NCBI GenBank assembly: GCA_019162915.1
Contig: JAFLKZ010000143.1
Location: forward strand, 1 to 8,342
DNA from: Campylobacteraceae bacterium
Lineage (GTDB): Bacteria; Campylobacterota; Campylobacteria; Campylobacterales; Sulfurospirillaceae
Direction of reading: 5' to 3'
Length of the DNA: 8,342 nucleotides
Part shown: piece by piece, positions 5,370 to 8,342 of the stretch
Layout of the letters: each line of letters begins with the position of its first letter
Position numbering within the stretch: position 1 is the stretch's first letter
Notes under the pieces: generated by a model
Database searches by the model: none
Told to the model about the DNA's origin: nothing
The model's input: only the letters and a program-made list of their open reading frames with translations
Made by a program: the position numbers and the translations under genes

Positions 5370-6392
5370 CTATGATGAGAGTGTATCCATAAACTTTTTT
5401 TTGAGTTCCACATAAGGTAAATAACGACCAATCACCACTATCAATGATTTACGTTCACTCTCCCAAAGAGAGCCATAGTCAAATCCAACTACTTTGTGCA
5501 CACCTTGCACAATTAACCTTCTCTCCTCTCCAGCAATGGAAAGTACCCCTTTATAACGTAACATGTCGTTTCCATAGATTTCGACAAGTTCTTCCATAAA
5601 AGCACCAATTTTTTTGATATCCAAGTCCCCTGCTTCGAAAACATACGATTTGATATCATCACTCCACGATTGCGTTGGCTTATCAAGACGAAAACTTTTA
5701 AATTGTAATTTGGATTGGGCACTAGAAGATTGATAAAATCCCTGATTAATTTTTAAAGTATCATCTAAGTCAAATGCTTGGATACCTATCCAAACTTCCT
5801 TAGGCAATACACCCTTAAAAGCTTCAAAAATTTCAGCTTTAGAGTTGATAGTGTTAAGGCGAGAAAGCACTAACGCTTTATGTTCATCGTCTATCGCATC
5901 TGTTTTAGTTAAAATTATTCTATCCGCAAAGCCTATCTGAGAAGCTACCACACGATGTTCATCGAGTTGTTTGTTTACATGTAAAGCATCTACGAGTGTG
6001 ATAACCGCGTCTAAAACAATGCGTTCGCGTATCAGTTCATCGACAAAAAAAGTCTGCACGATGGGAGCTGGATCTGCCAAACCTGTGGTTTCTAAAACCA
6101 AACGGTCTATTCTAAGTTCTCCACTATCTATCTTAGCGAGTAGCCCTTGCAATGCATCGGTTAGTTCTCCTCTAATGCTACAACAAACACAACCATTACT
6201 TAGCTCAATGACTTCAACATTAGAGCGTCCTTTAAGTAGTTCACCATCAATGCCAACAGCCCCAAATTCATTTTCTATAATAGCGATTTGTTCCTGTTGA
6301 TTGTTTTCTAAAAGATAGTTGATAAGTGTTGTTTTGCCTGAGCCTAAAAAACCTGTTAAAATCGTTACGGGTAAGGGAGCTTTTACCTCCAT
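5370..6392 (-). CDS. yjiA: CobW/COG0523-family P-loop GTPase, YjiA-like
   Basis: A 340-residue G3E-family GTPase; this family delivers or inserts metals into client proteins in the cytoplasm. Walker A is GFLGSGKTT (14-22). The hallmark metal site CVCC lies at 68-71 in SNGCVCCSIRGEL. The switch/Walker B region ETTGLADPAP is at 101-110, and the guanine-specificity motif is TKTD at 162-165. The CobW C-terminal domain covers about 225-330. It lacks the His-rich loop of zinc-type or nickel-type members, as does E. coli YjiA. An AAGGAAA ribosome site precedes the ATG. It is third in the order cstA/btsT-yjiX-yjiA, so its client is most plausibly linked to that transporter unit, but this is inference from context. 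The gene symbol rests on family and gene order, not on demonstrated orthology. Confidence 0.88.
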   Translation of the reverse strand: MEVKAPLPVTILTGFLGSGKTTLINYLLENNQQEQIAIIENEFGAVGIDGELLKGRSNVEVIELSNGCVCCSIRGELTDALQGLLAKIDSGELRIDRLVLETTGLADPAPIVQTFFVDELIRERIVLDAVITLVDALHVNKQLDEHRVVASQIGFADRIILTKTDAIDDEHKALVLSRLNTINSKAEIFEAFKGVLPKEVWIGIQAFDLDDTLKINQGFYQSSSAQSKLQFKSFRLDKPTQSWSDDIKSYVFEAGDLDIKKIGAFMEELVEIYGNDMLRYKGVLSIAGEERRLIVQGVHKVVGFDYGSLWESERKSLIVVIGRYLPYVELKKKFMDTLSS

Positions 6393-6418
6393 TTATATTT
6401 CCTTGCTACAAAATATTT

Positions 6419-6458
6419 GAACTACTTCATGTGTGCTGTAAACTACAGCCAATAGTTC
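6419..6458 (-). other. Intercistronic stem-loop between yjiX and yjiA
   Basis: GCTGTA (6435-6440) and TACAGC (6444-6449) form a perfect 6-bp stem with a 3-nt loop. An outer pair, GAACTA (6419-6424) with TAGTTC (6453-6458), can close around it. No T tract follows in the operon direction, so it is better read as an mRNA stability or processing element than as a terminator. The gap here is 67 bp. Confidence 0.45.
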
Positions 6459-6459
6459 T

Positions 6460-6660
6460 TTAACAACAACTTGACATACCATTTTTTCCACCATATCGCG
6501 CTTCTAAACGATTCACATAAAATTCTTCATAACTCATAGGTGTTTCTTCTGGATGCGTAAGACGAAAGTGCTGGACATAACTATCGTAGTCTGGAACACC
6601 GACCATCATTCGTGCGGCTTGTCCCAAATATTTACCCGCTTTGACTAAATTTTCAAACAT
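6460..6660 (-). CDS. yjiX: YbdD/YjiX family small protein (DUF466)
   Basis: A 66-residue cytoplasmic protein. The sequence GKYLGQAARMMVGVPDYDSY (residues 9-28), then HPEETPMSYEEFY and RLEARYGG, is characteristic of the YbdD/YjiX family. The usual C-terminal cysteine pair is present as SSCC at residues 63-66. In E. coli, members lie directly after the cstA and btsT transporter genes, and the same order is kept here. The role is poorly understood; a helper for the transporter is the common view. The ATG has a strong GGAGGAAG ribosome site. The terminal Cys pair next to a CVCC-bearing metal GTPase gene suggests a shared metal, which is my inference. Confidence 0.92.
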   Translation of the reverse strand: MFENLVKAGKYLGQAARMMVGVPDYDSYVQHFRLTHPEETPMSYEEFYVNRLEARYGGKNGMSSCC

Positions 6661-6672
6661 CGCTTCCTCCTA

Positions 6673-6686
6673 CTTTACATGTAAAG
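6673..6686. repeat. Perfect 14-bp palindrome upstream of yjiX
   Basis: CTTTACATGTAAAG is its own reverse complement. In the minus transcript it can form a CUUUA/UAAAG hairpin with a CAUG loop just before the yjiX ribosome site. This competes with the longer stem-loop at 6682-6710, since both use bases 6682-6686. Confidence 0.5.
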
Positions 6687-6710
6687 AGATCGGCATAGCC
6701 GACCCCTTTA
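6682..6710 (-). other. Strong 13-bp intercistronic stem-loop after cstA
   Basis: In the minus-strand transcript, UAAAGGGGUCGGC (from 6710 to 6698) pairs along its whole length with GCCGAUCUCUUUA (from 6694 to 6682) around the loop UAU. Two of the pairs (6705/6687 and 6703/6689) are G-U and would be A-C mismatches in a plus-strand transcript, so the structure belongs to the operon mRNA. It lies 9 nt after the cstA stop. No U tract follows, so full termination is unlikely; protection of the cstA message from 3' decay and lower downstream expression are the likely effects. Confidence 0.6.
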
Positions 6711-6719
6711 TGTAGCGAC

Positions 6720-8342
6720 TTAATGAACAGCGCCTCTTATAATATCGTCTGCATTACTAGGCATTGGAGCATAAGCAACCTCATTGGCAGAAAATTTTTC
6801 GATATTTTTAGCTTTTAAACATGCTTTGATACTCATGTAAGCCATAACAATAACAACAGCCATAAAGAAGATAATCAAGTAACCATCAAGTTGATTGTTA
6901 AAGATAACTTGTTCGACTTTTTCAATTGATTTAAAAACAGCATTGGGTTTAAAATTGCCACTTGCCAATAAATCTTTAAGCTGATTTGCTTTTGCAAAGA
7001 AGCCAACTGCTGGGTCTGTACTAAATGCTTTTAACCAACCTGCACTCATCGTACAGATAATAAGCCATGTGGCTGGAACAATAGTAACCCAAGAATATCG
7101 CTCTTGTTTCATTTTGAATAAAACAACCGTACAGAACATCAATGCAATACCTGCTAGCATTTGATTGGTAATACCAAAAAGTGGCCATAACGTATTGATA
7201 CCGCCCAATGGATCGACAACACCAATGTAGAGGAAATAACCCCAAGAAGCAACTACTAAAGCAGTCGCTAGTAAGTTAGCAAACAAAGAGTCTGTTTTTT
7301 TCAAGTTCGGGTTGATAAGACCTAATAAATCTTGCAACATAAAACGTGCTGCTCTTGTACCTGCGTCAACGGCTGTAAGAATAAAGAGTGCCTCAAACAG
7401 AATCGCAAAGTGATACCAAAAAGACATAGAACCTAGTCCACCAAGCGCACCATGGATGATTTGAGCCATACCAACGGCAAGTGTAGGAGCACCACCAGCA
7501 CGAGAAATAATACTACTTTCTCCCACATCTTTAGCAATTTGTGTAAGAACATCTGGTGTGACAACAAATCCCCAAGTACTTACTGTTGCAGAAGCAGCAG
7601 CAGCAATATCTGCTAAACCACCAGGGTTTAATGCACCCATAGGACTGTTCATCGCGAAATAAACACCCGGTTCAATAATAGACGCTGCAATCAATGCCAT
7701 CATCGCAACAAATGATTCCATCAGCATGCCACCATAACCAATTAAACGTGCTTGATTTTCATTAGCAAGCATTTTAGGCGTAGTTCCAGAAGAGATAAGT
7801 GCATGGAAACCAGACACGGCACCACAAGCAATAGTAATAAATAAGAATGGAAACATACTTCCTGCCCAAACAGGTCCATGACCATTGAAAGCGTATGCTG
7901 TGGTTGAAGGCATTTTCATATCTGGCATTAATACTACAATACCAATTGCCAAGCCAACAATAGCACCAATTTTTAAGAAAGTTGAAAGGTAATCACGTGG
8001 CGCTAATAACAACCATACAGGAAGTACAGAAGCTACAAAACCATAGATAACCAATGCCCATGTTAAAGCGATACCACTAAGGTCAAAATATGGTGCCCAT
8101 GTTGGACTCTCCGCTACATGACCTCCTAATATAATGCCTAAGATAAGACAGGTAAGTCCAATAATTGAAATCTCAAGGATTTTACCAGGACGAATAAAGC
8201 GCATATAAATTCCCATAAAAAATGCTAAAGGAATCGTAAATGCAACTGTAAATGTTCCCCAAGGACTATGAGTTAACGCTTTAACAACAACCATAGCAAG
8301 AACAGCTAGGATAATAATCATAATCATGAAACAAGCAATGAG
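6720..8342 (-). CDS. cstA: CstA/BtsT carbon-starvation family transporter, N-terminus beyond window
   Basis: Inner-membrane transporter of the CstA family. E. coli CstA and BtsT take up pyruvate, and Campylobacter jejuni CstA has been tied to peptide use. The frame is open to the window edge, giving 540 visible residues; the apparent ATG at 8327 is internal, because the preceding codons continue a membrane helix. Family members are about 700 residues, so roughly 150-160 are missing. Family landmarks are WGTFTVAFTIPLAFFMGIYMRF followed by RPGK near the visible N-terminus, the GSMFPFLFITIACGAVSGFH segment with SSGTTPK after it, FEALFILTAVDAGTRAARF, and LWPLFGITNQMLAG. Many hydrophobic helices run throughout, and the tail is short and polar. 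It is the first visible gene of the cstA-yjiX-yjiA unit; its promoter is outside the window. CstA versus BtsT cannot be separated without the N-terminus. Confidence 0.93.
   Translation of the reverse strand, partial: LIACFMIMIIILAVLAMVVVKALTHSPWGTFTVAFTIPLAFFMGIYMRFIRPGKILEISIIGLTCLILGIILGGHVAESPTWAPYFDLSGIALTWALVIYGFVASVLPVWLLLAPRDYLSTFLKIGAIVGLAIGIVVLMPDMKMPSTTAYAFNGHGPVWAGSMFPFLFITIACGAVSGFHALISSGTTPKMLANENQARLIGYGGMLMESFVAMMALIAASIIEPGVYFAMNSPMGALNPGGLADIAAAASATVSTWGFVVTPDVLTQIAKDVGESSIISRAGGAPTLAVGMAQIIHGALGGLGSMSFWYHFAILFEALFILTAVDAGTRAARFMLQDLLGLINPNLKKTDSLFANLLATALVVASWGYFLYIGVVDPLGGINTLWPLFGITNQMLAGIALMFCTVVLFKMKQERYSWVTIVPATWLIICTMSAGWLKAFSTDPAVGFFAKANQLKDLLASGNFKPNAVFKSIEKVEQVIFNNQLDGYLIIFFMAVVIVMAYMSIKACLKAKNIEKFSANEVAYAPMPSNADDIIRGAVH

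Noticed and set aside
5971..6300. 109-codon open frame opposite the CobW GTPase gene
   Set aside because: Its Ser-rich composition reflects the complementary codons of a clear GTPase; there is no promoter or ribosome site.
6661..6719. Riboswitch between cstA and yjiX
   Set aside because: Only one long stem and one competing short hairpin are present in 59 bp; no multi-helix aptamer of a known class is recognisable and the site is inside an operon.
8325..8327. ATG as the true start of the CstA-like protein
   Set aside because: The frame continues upstream into a further part of a membrane helix to the window edge, and the family is much longer at its N-terminus.

Overview
The window is AT-rich and reads as an ordinary chromosomal segment of a Campylobacterota (epsilonproteobacterial) genome. 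Four things suggest this: Lys/Ile/Asn-rich proteins, short AAGGA-type ribosome binding sites, AT-rich promoters without clear -35 boxes, and the gene repertoire (CheR, a DUF294 signalling protein paired with a DnaQ-type exonuclease, CstA). A Sulfurospirillum- or Arcobacter-like organism is plausible, but the genus is an inference. I see no tRNA, rRNA, CRISPR array, insertion sequence or phage gene.

Layout. At the left edge is the 3' part of a CheR chemotaxis methyltransferase (+). Converging on it is a two-gene minus-strand unit, a small cupin followed by a YbfB-type MFS transporter. The cupin diverges from an Rrf2-family regulator (+) with a conserved three-Cys set. The shared 146-bp intergenic region holds a perfect 12-bp-arm inverted repeat over the likely cupin promoter. 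The 3' end of the Rrf2 gene overlaps the 3' end of a DEDDh exonuclease gene (-). That gene lies 1 bp downstream of a 606-residue cNMP/CBS/nucleotidyltransferase (DUF294) protein gene (-), so the two form an operon. A 140-bp divergent intergenic region with nested palindromes separates this operon from a TTG-started 85-residue protein of unknown function (+).

The right third is a minus-strand operon: cstA/btsT-type carbon-starvation transporter (cut by the window edge), yjiX/ybdD-type small protein, then yjiA-type CobW GTPase. This is the gene order of btsT-yjiX-yjiA in E. coli. In E. coli BtsT and CstA take up pyruvate, and in Campylobacter jejuni CstA is linked to peptide use, so this operon probably serves nutrient uptake under carbon limitation. 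Strong stem-loops lie in both intercistronic gaps.

I found no clearly new system such as a defence island or biosynthetic cluster. The best candidates for something undescribed are the Rrf2/cupin/MFS divergon (operator-like palindrome, cupin with a CxCxC tail and a substituted metal-ligand position), the 13-bp stem-loop after cstA whose wobble pairs fit only the operon transcript, and the orphan 85-residue protein behind a nested palindrome.
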